The translations under genes were made by a program, and so were the position numbers. This document shows positions 1 through 6,444 of a stretch of 37,569 nt of DNA, in pieces; the stretch's first letter is position 1; every line of letters begins with the position of its first letter. Below the pieces are notes generated by a model, which did not search any database, was not told the origin of the DNA, and was given only the letters and a program-made list of their open reading frames with translations. This stretch comes from Prevotellaceae bacterium (GTDB lineage Bacteria; Bacteroidota; Bacteroidia; Bacteroidales; UBA932), in assembly GCA_031274595.1 (NCBI GenBank), contig JAISPX010000160.1, positions 1-37,569 of the forward strand, in the 5' to 3' direction.

Positions 1-122
1 CATGTGATAATTAGGAGATTCTTGGCAAGCCAAGCGAACAAGTTCGATAAGCGGGAATGCTGAACTTGATTCAGTACCGCAATGACAATCGCTTTTTTGA
101 GGCTTTTAAGACAGCCTCACAA

Positions 123-218
123 AAACATGCCTCTGCATGTCGTGCGGGTTGCGGGTTGTCCCTTGAAATACCGACAATGCTCCGCACTAAAACAGCGAAT
201 TTTTATCCCATTTTATAC
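123..218 (+). repeat. Dispersed ~100-bp element, copy 1
   Basis: Begins AAACATGCCTCTGCATGTCG, where CATGC-ctct-GCATG is itself palindromic, and continues through a G-rich stretch to a TTTTTATCCCATTTTATAC tail. The same order of words occurs at 8328-8427 with scattered substitutions. Both copies lie outside genes. The nature of the element (non-autonomous mobile repeat or small RNA) cannot be decided from the sequence alone. Confidence 0.6.
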
Positions 219-250
219 TCAATTATTGTTTGAATATCAAAATGAATTTG

Positions 251-293
251 TAATTTTGCAAAGATTTTAAAAGGCGTTATAAAAATAATTTTG
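251..293 (+). promoter_or_regulatory. Two tandem -7 elements upstream of the beta-grasp/5'-nucleotidase operon
   Basis: TAATTTTG occurs at 251-258 and again at 286-293; both match the Bacteroidota -7 consensus TAnnTTTG. A TTTG at 229-232 lies 18 nt before the first and could serve as its -33 element. Either would give a leader of roughly 50-90 nt before the ATG at 346. Confidence 0.5.
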
Positions 294-345
294 GCGCTGA
301 TATTTGCAAAAAACAAACAAACTAACGAAACAATTTTCTGATATA

Positions 346-546
346 ATGAAAATATTTATAAACGGAAAAGAAATTGAAATTTTTGACGGAGCCACAATAG
401 AATCGGCTGTCCGCAAATTTGACAAATCGGTTTTATCCGAAATAAAAAACGGAAAATCGGAAGTGTGCGACCAATATGGAAACCACGTAGCGCTTAGCGG
501 ACCACTGCATGAAAATTCACAAATAATAATAAAAATATCAAAATGA
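346..546 (+). CDS. Small beta-grasp (ThiS/MoaD-like) protein
   Basis: A 66-residue protein. I chose the ATG at 346, not the upstream in-frame ATG at 304, because the product then begins MKIFINGKEIEIFDGATIES. That is the strand-turn-strand and first helix of a ThiS-like beta-grasp fold (xIxINGxxxxxxxGATIxxxV). It ends in a predicted final strand, QIIIKISK. The C-terminal Gly-Gly of true sulfur carriers is absent, so a role as a thiocarboxylated carrier is unlikely. Its stop overlaps the start of the 5'-nucleotidase by four bases (ATGA), implying translational coupling and a shared task. The fold assignment rests on sequence pattern only; the function is unknown to me. Confidence 0.65.
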   Translation: MKIFINGKEIEIFDGATIESAVRKFDKSVLSEIKNGKSEVCDQYGNHVALSGPLHENSQIIIKISK

Positions 547-1979
547 AAAAACTACTCTACCTACTTGCAATCTTTGTTTTTACAAGTTGCTCAGCGACAA
601 ATGAAGAAAAACAAATAATTATTCTCTCAACCAACGATATGCATGCAAAAATCGACAATTATGCTAAAGTTGCAGCCTACGTTGACAAAGTAAGAAGCGA
701 AAACAAAAACGTTTTGCTGCTTAGCGGCGGCGATATGTTTTCGGGAAATCCTGTTGTTGACAAATATGCCGATAAAGGTTATCCGATGATTGATATAATG
801 AACAAAATCGGCTATGACTATGGCGCTTTGGGAAATCACGAATTTGATTACGGACAGGATTTTTTGGCAAAACGTATTGAACAGGCAAAATTTCCTTTGC
901 TTTGTGCAAACATGAAAGTTTCTGAACAGGCGCTCATCAAACAACCCGAACCCTACGCGCTGTTTAGTTTAGACGGAATTAAAGTTTGCATCCTGTCAAC
1001 CGTTCAGGTCGAAAATTCCAACGGCAAACTCATTCCAAGCACACATCCCGACAGAGTTAAAGATATTGATTTCTTTCAACCTGTCGAAACGGCTTTGGAA
1101 TATAAATATTTGCGCAAAAAATGCGATTTATTTATATCGCTCAGCCATGATGGCATAGATGAAGATGTTATTCTTGCTCAGAAAATGCCCGAACTTGATA
1201 TTATTATCGGCGGACATTCGCATACACGCGTTGATGGAATGATTGTGAACGACGTGCTTGTTTCGCAAACAGAATGTTATTTGAAATATGTAGGCAAGAC
1301 AACAATAACGCTAAAAGGCAAAAAGATTATTGACAAAAAATTTGAACTCATTGACGTATCAACGTTGCAGGATGAAAACGAGGAAGTGAAAGCCTTGATA
1401 AATAAATATTATGAAGATTCTCCGTTGAAAGAAATTATTGGCGAAGCGGGTTCGGATTTTACAGGCAAAGAAAATCTCGGAGGATTAATGGCTGACGCCG
1501 TTACAGCGGTTCACAATATTGATATAGCGTTTCAAAATTCGGGCGGAATACGCATCGGGAAAATAGAACAGGGGAATATTTCTTTGGCAAAAGTATATGA
1601 ACTTGACCCGTTTGATAATCAAATTATATTGTTTGAAATGAATTATGATGAAGTGTATTCGTTAATTAAAAATTCATATCGCAAAGGAAACAAAAGCGCA
1701 GATTTGATGACATCGGGAATTTCGTATGTGATTAAAGTGAAGAACAATGAAGTTGCCGATATAGAAATACGCGATATAAAAACAGGAAATCTGCTTGATA
1801 AGAATAAAATTCATAAAGTTGGAATGAACAGTTATATTTCATCGAGTTACGTATTCGACCACAAAGATGCAGGAAAATCATTAAACATAACATCTGCCGA
1901 AACGCTCGAAGAGTATATAAGACAACAAAAAAAAGTAAATCCGAAAGCCGGCAGAACAAGAATTGAAGAAATAAAATAA
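543..1979 (+). CDS. Lipoprotein 5'-nucleotidase / metallophosphatase (UshA family)
   Basis: 478 residues. An N-terminal signal peptide ends in a lipobox with Cys16 (FTSC), and Ser follows, so an exported lipoprotein, probably of the outer membrane. The calcineurin-like metallophosphatase domain carries the expected metal ligands in order: TND-x-H at 30-34, GGD at 62-64, GNHEFDYG from 97, SHDG near 201 and GHSH at 224-227. The C-terminal 5'-nucleotidase domain has the substrate-binding NSGGIR at 333-338. Family members release inorganic phosphate from nucleotides or similar phosphoesters outside the cytoplasm for salvage; the actual substrate cannot be read from sequence. It is coupled to the beta-grasp gene before it and followed by a strong terminator, so the two form a closed operon. 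Confidence 0.92.
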   Translation: MKKLLYLLAIFVFTSCSATNEEKQIIILSTNDMHAKIDNYAKVAAYVDKVRSENKNVLLLSGGDMFSGNPVVDKYADKGYPMIDIMNKIGYDYGALGNHEFDYGQDFLAKRIEQAKFPLLCANMKVSEQALIKQPEPYALFSLDGIKVCILSTVQVENSNGKLIPSTHPDRVKDIDFFQPVETALEYKYLRKKCDLFISLSHDGIDEDVILAQKMPELDIIIGGHSHTRVDGMIVNDVLVSQTECYLKYVGKTTITLKGKKIIDKKFELIDVSTLQDENEEVKALINKYYEDSPLKEIIGEAGSDFTGKENLGGLMADAVTAVHNIDIAFQNSGGIRIGKIEQGNISLAKVYELDPFDNQIILFEMNYDEVYSLIKNSYRKGNKSADLMTSGISYVIKVKNNEVADIEIRDIKTGNLLDKNKIHKVGMNSYISSSYVFDHKDAGKSLNITSAETLEEYIRQQKKVNPKAGRTRIEEIK

Positions 1980-2000
1980 ATATTAAATTGTAATCGCAGC

Positions 2001-2044
2001 AAAACCACAAAGGCAATAAATATTTTCAAGTCCTTTGTGGTTTT
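2001..2044 (+). terminator. Rho-independent terminator after the 5'-nucleotidase
   Basis: AAAACCACAAAGG at 2001-2013 pairs perfectly with CCTTTGTGGTTTT at 2032-2044, giving a 13-bp stem with an 18-nt loop and a terminal T run. It lies 22 bases after the stop codon. Confidence 0.85.
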
Positions 2045-2088
2045 AGTGTAATTACAGATACTGTTTTTAGATTAATTCAAAAAAATAT

Positions 2089-2096
2089 TATTTTTG
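2089..2096 (+). promoter_or_regulatory. -7 promoter element of murI
   Basis: TATTTTTG matches TAnnTTTG and ends only four bases before the murI ATG at 2101. Transcription starting the usual few bases downstream would give a leaderless or almost leaderless mRNA. Confidence 0.55.
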
Positions 2097-2100
2097 CACT

Positions 2101-2883
2101 ATGATAGGAATTTTTGATTCGGGAGTGGGAGGAATATCCGTTTGGAAAGAACTTTACGGTTTAATGCCAAATCAGGATTTTATTTATGTTGCAGACAGCG
2201 CCAACTGTCCGTATGGACGCAAATCGGCAAGCGAAATTATTGAAAGAGCAAAAAAAATATCCGAATTTCTAATCAATAAAAATGCCGATATTATTGTTGT
2301 TGCGTGCAACACTGCAACCGCAGCGGCAATTAAATATTTGCGTATGCATTTTTCTGTTCCTTTTGTGGGAATGGAACCTGCAATAAAACCTGCGGCTCTC
2401 AAATCAAAAAGCGGCATTGTCGGCGTGCTTGCCACAGCAGGAACTTTCAAAGGTTCGCTGTATTTGGATACTCTCACAAAATTTGCTTCAAACATTAAAG
2501 TAATTGAACAAACAGGCGATGGACTTGTAGAACTTGTTGAAAACGGAAAAATATCGGGCGAAGAAACAGAATTGCTTTTGCAGAAATATATTAATCCTAT
2601 GATTGATGCAGGCGCTGATAACCTTGTGCTTGGCTGTACGCATTATCCTTTTCTCGCCGAAACAATTAAGAAAATTACAAATAACTCAATAACAATAATA
2701 AATCCTGCGCCGGCAGTTGCCATGCAAACAAAAAAAATCATTGCCGAAAACAATATAAACAATTCAAATAATTCCGGCGCAAACATGTTCATTTCCACAG
2801 GAAACCTTGAAACCATGAAAACGCTTGTACGCAGTATCAATCCCAATACCCGCGAACAAGATTTCGCAACACAAAAAATATAA
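2101..2883 (+). CDS. murI: Glutamate racemase
   Basis: 260 residues, the normal length. It interconverts L- and D-glutamate in the cytoplasm, supplying D-glutamate for peptidoglycan. The N-terminal FDSGVGG (5-11) marks the Asp/Glu racemase fold. The two catalytic cysteines are present: Cys69 in ACNTATA and Cys179 in LGCTHYPFL, the latter followed by His181. The ATG at 2101 gives the canonical start MIGIFDSGVGG; no upstream in-frame start is plausible. It stands alone between a terminator and a repeat-rich gap, with its own promoter directly abutting the start codon. Confidence 0.97.
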   Translation: MIGIFDSGVGGISVWKELYGLMPNQDFIYVADSANCPYGRKSASEIIERAKKISEFLINKNADIIVVACNTATAAAIKYLRMHFSVPFVGMEPAIKPAALKSKSGIVGVLATAGTFKGSLYLDTLTKFASNIKVIEQTGDGLVELVENGKISGEETELLLQKYINPMIDAGADNLVLGCTHYPFLAETIKKITNNSITIINPAPAVAMQTKKIIAENNINNSNNSGANMFISTGNLETMKTLVRSINPNTREQDFATQKI

Positions 2884-2970
2884 TGACAAAGAGTTATTAA
2901 AAAATGATTAATGGTTTTCCCCGTCATTGCGATGAACATAGCGAAGAAGCAATCTGATTATTTTTTATTT

Positions 2971-3010
2971 CATCATTAACCATTTCGTAATAGCGGTTTG
3001 GTATTATAAT
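2971..3010 (-). repeat. Dispersed AAACCGCTATTA/ATGGTTAAT repeat, reverse copy
   Basis: On the minus strand this reads ATACCAAACCGCTATTA followed by CGAAATGGTTAATGATG, matching 32374-32406 and, more loosely, 20741-20770. Confidence 0.65.
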
Positions 3011-3023
3011 CAAATTTTACGCA

Positions 3024-3109
3024 ATTCCATGCTCAGAGAGTCAACATTTGTTCTCCGAGAACAAAATTCCTCGCTCAGAGAACAAATGTTGACTCTCTGA
3101 GCATGGAAT
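3024..3109. repeat. Perfect palindrome with 32-bp arms
   Basis: The arm 3024-3055 (begins ATTCCATGCTCAGAGAG, ends TTTGTTCTC) is exactly complementary to 3078-3109, with a 22-nt spacer. Inside it a smaller palindrome TTTGTTCTC-C-GAGAACAAA spans the arm/spacer junction. No T run follows, so it is not a standard terminator, although it lies between the convergent murI and lipoprotein genes and could act on either transcript. The sequence also parses as imperfect units of roughly 19-23 bp containing AGAGA or AGAAC. Confidence 0.85.
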
Positions 3110-3170
3110 ATGGCAATGCAAACATAAAAATCCGCGCAACCTGCTCTCTATTCTGCGATTTCTCAATGAC

Positions 3171-3214
3171 AAACAAACAAACAAACAAATCAACAAATCA
3201 ACAAATCAACAAAC
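3171..3214. repeat. Low-complexity CAAA / TCAACAAA microsatellite
   Basis: Repeated CAAA units pass into repeated TCAACAAA units. The complementary type of sequence (TTGATTTGTTTGTTGATTTG) follows sprA at about 17412-17431, so the tract type recurs in the genome. Confidence 0.7.
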
Positions 3215-3235
3215 ATTAATCATTAGCCATTTTTT

Positions 3236-5440
3236 CTACAGGGAAATGACGGTTTTATTTTTCAATTCAGCAATGGAAATACTGTAAGGCTGATAACCTG
3301 CGGCGCTAAAAATATAGCGTTGATAATCGATTTGTGTCGGAACGCCGCTTGGTCCTCCTTCTATACTGCTTCCGTATTTAAAATGTCTCACTGTCAATAA
3401 ATCAAATTTGATTTTGCCTGTTGCGTCTGTTGTAACAGTTTGTATGTAATCATCGTCGTCTGTGCGTAGCGTGATTGGTTTATTTGCCAGCGGCGCTCCG
3501 CTACCGTCGTTGATTGTCAACGTTTTTGTTTCACCATAACTCATTTCCATTTTACCTGAACTACCATAAAAATATGGAGTCATTTCGCTTTCGCTGAAAC
3601 CTGTATATTCCGTATCAACCATACGGTTATTGAATGTATTCCAGAACCAGAATCCAAGACGGACGGGGCGGAAAAATTCGCTGTCGTGTTCAATTTTCTC
3701 CAATTTGGTGCGATACAGCCACACGCTATTGCCGATTCCGTAACTCTTCCCGATAATAACTAAATTCACATTGCCGATGCAGTGATTGTCTTCAAAAATA
3801 ATTGGGCTGGGTCGTTCTTCGCTTCCATTTGTAGATCCTCCGCAGACGTCAATAGCGGCAAGTGAATAATTTACATCTCCGTTATAATATGCGCCTGTAT
3901 TACCCTGTTCGGGATTAGTGTTATTGCCGGGCATGGCTTCGACTTTGATCTTATTGCGACGGTAAACGATATTGTTGTCATGGTCGCTGTTGACAGTCCA
4001 TATACCACATGCGCCCGTGCAACCGTCTTCCGCTTTCAGCACGATGATATTGTCTTCAAAGAGCATGTTTTCCATCGTTCTGCCGTCGTAGTTCGTAACG
4101 CGCATCCCCACTACGCTTGATTTACGATTATATTCGGTACTGCGCATTGAAGGGGAAAATCCGCGCATGTAGATGAAGTTGTTGGATACATGAATGTCAT
4201 TTGCCCATCCTACTCCGAGCGGGTTGTAGCCCATGCCGAATATTTTGTTATGTGTCGCCTGACTCTCCGCATATATTCCCAGAGCAAAACTGTTCGTTTC
4301 AAAACTGTCGGAATACAATTCATTATGTTCTATCTTGCCACTGCCGTCTATACCTCGGTGACGGAAACGCCGCAGTGAATTGAATGCAAAAATATTACTT
4401 GGCTTACTTCCTGTCATGACTGCACGGATACCTGAATGACGGTCAGTAACGACCGAACCTCTGTCGTATAAAACATTATGATGTATATTTCCGTCAGATG
4501 TTTTCATACCGCAGATATCATCGCCGTAATAATCGACTGTAATACCAGCCACTTCGTTATAGGTGTCGCCCATGTGATATAAATAAAGAGGATTGAAACC
4601 ATCGCCTAAAATGCTTGCTCCACCGTTTCGACCTTGTTTTATAATGCCGTTAAAAATTTTGAAATTTACGAAGTTCCACAATCCCGAGCGGATACCGAAA
4701 GTAGCCTTTTCTTCGTAACGAGCGTCTCCTGTAATGTCTGGCGTACCATCATCGTAAATAATCGTATGTCCGTTGAGATCCAGTTCCACATTACTTGTTT
4801 TTATATTGATTGCCAGAGTCCGTACTGTCAAATCCTGCGTAAGCACGTATTTAGCATTACCTTGTGTCAATGTATATGGCGCTTCGCCTTCCATGTCTTC
4901 GGGAATACGAATAATGTCGGGCGTAAATTCCTTAGTTGTGAAAGTATAATCGCCGGATATGATACATATTCCGTCATAATCTTGCGCTTTGATACGGTAA
5001 TGGTATGTTTTGCCTGATTCTAATCCTTTAATATGATGAAGATGTTGATAATAGTAAGAATCCGATTGCTCGGTAGTTTGTCCATACTGATCTGTTTCTC
5101 CGTATTCGATGATGGATATAGCAGGCAAAGCAGTTGAAAAACCGACAGCATGAGAGTTGTAGGAATTGTGTTCCCAAAAACCTGTTTGTTCTATTGTCAG
5201 TTGACTGCCGAATGTTTCTTTGATAAATGGTTCTGTGTCGGGAGCAAAATTTTCCAGACGGTAGTTAAAAAAATATTCATCGTCATTTTTCGGGTTGATA
5301 AAGGCTTGCGGAGGCGTAAGCGAACATTCACATTCATCATCAACAGGATTACCGTTATCATCTTTAACATCCAAAGGCTCGGAACAGGATGACAAAACGA
5401 TGCATGTCAATAAAAGATACTTAGTAATTGTTGTTTTCAT
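3236..5440 (-). CDS. Right-handed beta-helix surface lipoprotein with C-terminal Ig-like domain
   Basis: 734 residues. The signal peptide ends in lipobox LSSC (Cys19) followed by Ser and an acidic linker (EPLDVKDDNG), as in outer-membrane or surface lipoproteins. About residues 50-170 look like a fibronectin-III-type domain (SGKTYHYRIKAQDYDG, TFTTKEF). From about 200 a right-handed parallel beta-helix starts at NVELDLNGHTI and carries many N/G-rich coils (NNFIYMRG, EDNIIVLK, EDNHCIGN). About residues 640-734 resemble a carboxypeptidase-regulatory-like domain (LTINDGSGAPLANKPITL). Beta-helices of this kind usually bind or cleave polysaccharide, but no catalytic residues could be assigned and no T9SS C-terminal domain is evident. 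GC is clearly higher than in neighbours, suggesting recent acquisition. It is monocistronic with its own promoter. Confidence 0.8.
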   Translation of the reverse strand: MKTTITKYLLLTCIVLSSCSEPLDVKDDNGNPVDDECECSLTPPQAFINPKNDDEYFFNYRLENFAPDTEPFIKETFGSQLTIEQTGFWEHNSYNSHAVGFSTALPAISIIEYGETDQYGQTTEQSDSYYYQHLHHIKGLESGKTYHYRIKAQDYDGICIISGDYTFTTKEFTPDIIRIPEDMEGEAPYTLTQGNAKYVLTQDLTVRTLAINIKTSNVELDLNGHTIIYDDGTPDITGDARYEEKATFGIRSGLWNFVNFKIFNGIIKQGRNGGASILGDGFNPLYLYHMGDTYNEVAGITVDYYGDDICGMKTSDGNIHHNVLYDRGSVVTDRHSGIRAVMTGSKPSNIFAFNSLRRFRHRGIDGSGKIEHNELYSDSFETNSFALGIYAESQATHNKIFGMGYNPLGVGWANDIHVSNNFIYMRGFSPSMRSTEYNRKSSVVGMRVTNYDGRTMENMLFEDNIIVLKAEDGCTGACGIWTVNSDHDNNIVYRRNKIKVEAMPGNNTNPEQGNTGAYYNGDVNYSLAAIDVCGGSTNGSEERPSPIIFEDNHCIGNVNLVIIGKSYGIGNSVWLYRTKLEKIEHDSEFFRPVRLGFWFWNTFNNRMVDTEYTGFSESEMTPYFYGSSGKMEMSYGETKTLTINDGSGAPLANKPITLRTDDDDYIQTVTTDATGKIKFDLLTVRHFKYGSSIEGGPSGVPTQIDYQRYIFSAAGYQPYSISIAELKNKTVISL

Positions 5441-5480
5441 AATATAAATAAAACTTTGTGAATTAATAATTAAAACCGTG

Positions 5481-5488
5481 CAAAGTTA
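5481..5488 (-). promoter_or_regulatory. -7 element of the beta-helix lipoprotein gene
   Basis: On the minus strand this reads TAACTTTG followed by CACGG, a full match to TAnnTTTG. It lies about 40 bases upstream of the start codon at 5440. Confidence 0.6.
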
Positions 5489-5824
5489 CATAAAAATTCA
5501 TTAACGATACAAAAGCAGGTAAAAAATAATTTGTTTTTACAGAGAAAAGTAGAAAAATATTTTGAATTACCTGAACTCAATTAATACTAAACAGCCATCA
5601 AAATATGTTTAATGTTTTTTTGAGTATTTGTATTATATTATTTATTCTACTTGTTTCGCTTTGGCGTTAATCTGCGCAGTATTTTATTATTAACTATTTC
5701 GTAATAGCAATTTGCTGTTGATATCGCAAGCATATAGACATTTCGCTTACAAATTACAATCATCTATATCATGTGCCAATTATAGCTTTTATCTTTTTTT
5801 GTGCTTGATATTTGAAAAAATATT
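5489..5824. other. AT-rich intergenic region between divergent genes
   Basis: No gene seen. It contains a diverged reverse copy of the dispersed repeat at about 5685-5714 (TTATTAACTATTTCGTAATA followed by GCAATTTGCTG). The rest is AT-rich without clear structure. Confidence 0.5.
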
Positions 5825-5832
5825 TACATTTG
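5825..5832 (+). promoter_or_regulatory. -7 element of the HTH-cupin/acyl-CoA synthetase operon
   Basis: TACATTTG matches TAnnTTTG, with TTG at 5805-5807 spaced 17 nt upstream as a possible -33. The leader before the ATG at 5855 would be short, about 15-20 nt. Confidence 0.6.
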
Positions 5833-5854
5833 CAATATTTTTTAAAATAAGATA

Positions 5855-6424
5855 ATGGAAAATTTAGGGGAAAGAATAAAGCAATTGCGCGAAGCCGCAA
5901 ATGTTTCCGTTGAAGGCGCTGCAAAAGCGGCAGGACTCGAACCTTCACAAATTGAACTTATAGAAAGCGGTGAGGTTATTCCGAGAATATCGCTATTAAC
6001 AAAATTTGCTCGCTGCTTTGGCGTACGTGTCGGCACATTGCTCGATGGTTATGAAAAAATGGGACCTGTAATTACTCGAAATCGTAAGTTGCTGCCGACT
6101 ACGCGGCTTGCCGAAGAACATGCGGCTTATCGTTCGCACATGGATTATTTTTCGTTGGCGCAGGGAAAACATGACAGAAATATGGAGCCTTACATAGTGA
6201 ATATTCATTATTTGCCGCCGCTTCGCGAGTATTATCAAAGCCACGAAGGGGAAGAATTTTTCTATGTGATCGAAGGCGAAATATCAATTTATTACGGAAA
6301 CGAAATTTTTAATCTCAGCGCAGGCGACAGCATATATTACGATTCTGTTGTTCCGCATTGCGTTTCGTCGAGCAAGAAAGATGAAAATGCAAAAGTTTTG
6401 GCTGTTACATACACGCCGTTTTAA
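5855..6424 (+). CDS. XRE-family HTH regulator with C-terminal cupin domain
   Basis: 189 residues. Residues 1-60 form a lambda-repressor-like helix-turn-helix (LGERIKQLREAANVSVEGAAKAAG, then a recognition helix and PRISLLTKFARCFGV). Residues about 110-189 are a single cupin barrel (HEGEEFFYVIEGEISIYYGN, then LSAGDSIYYDSVVPHCV) with histidine and glutamates in the usual metal or ligand positions. Such proteins sense a small molecule through the cupin and control the adjacent gene. The acyl-CoA synthetase starts 20 bases downstream on the same strand, so autoregulated control of that enzyme, perhaps by a fatty or organic acid, is the natural inference. The ligand is unknown. Confidence 0.9.
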   Translation: MENLGERIKQLREAANVSVEGAAKAAGLEPSQIELIESGEVIPRISLLTKFARCFGVRVGTLLDGYEKMGPVITRNRKLLPTTRLAEEHAAYRSHMDYFSLAQGKHDRNMEPYIVNIHYLPPLREYYQSHEGEEFFYVIEGEISIYYGNEIFNLSAGDSIYYDSVVPHCVSSSKKDENAKVLAVTYTPF

Positions 6425-6444
6425 TTATCTTTAATTTATATTTT

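Larger units (their letters stand above)
1..345. other. Gene-free, palindrome-rich intergenic region
   Basis: I see no credible gene here. The segment holds a row of short palindromes: CTTGGC-AA-GCCAAG at 21-34, CGAAC-AA-GTTCG at 35-46 and CTGAA-CTTGA-TTCAG at 60-74. A hairpin TGAGGCT/AGCCTCA follows at 99-119. From 123 to about 218 there is an element with a second copy at 8328-8427. Two promoter-like elements follow, before the gene at 346. A 62-codon open frame at 82-270 crosses these repeats and is judged spurious. Confidence 0.6.
2884..3235. other. Repeat-rich intergenic region between convergent genes
   Basis: No gene seen. In order it holds: a segment GTCATTGCGATGAACATAGC followed by GAAGAAGCAATC (2921-2955), resembling the TCATTGCGA..GAAGCAATC repeats common between genes in many bacteria; a reverse copy of the AAACCGCTATTA repeat (2971-3010); a very long perfect palindrome (3024-3109); and a low-complexity run of CAAA and TCAACAAA units (about 3171-3214). 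Confidence 0.7.

Noticed and set aside
82-270. A 62-codon open frame at the start of the window
   Set aside because: It crosses a hairpin and the dispersed element shared with 8328-8427, overlaps a promoter-like motif and resembles no known protein.
304-345. An upstream start for the beta-grasp gene
   Set aside because: The extra 14 residues precede a canonical beta-grasp N-terminus and look like untranslated leader.
3024-3109. An ordinary rho-independent terminator
   Set aside because: The arms are far longer than normal, the spacer is 22 nt and no T run follows on either strand.
4634-5017. A 127-codon plus-strand open frame inside the beta-helix gene
   Set aside because: It is antisense to a well-supported gene, with Cys/Phe-rich composition typical of a shadow frame.
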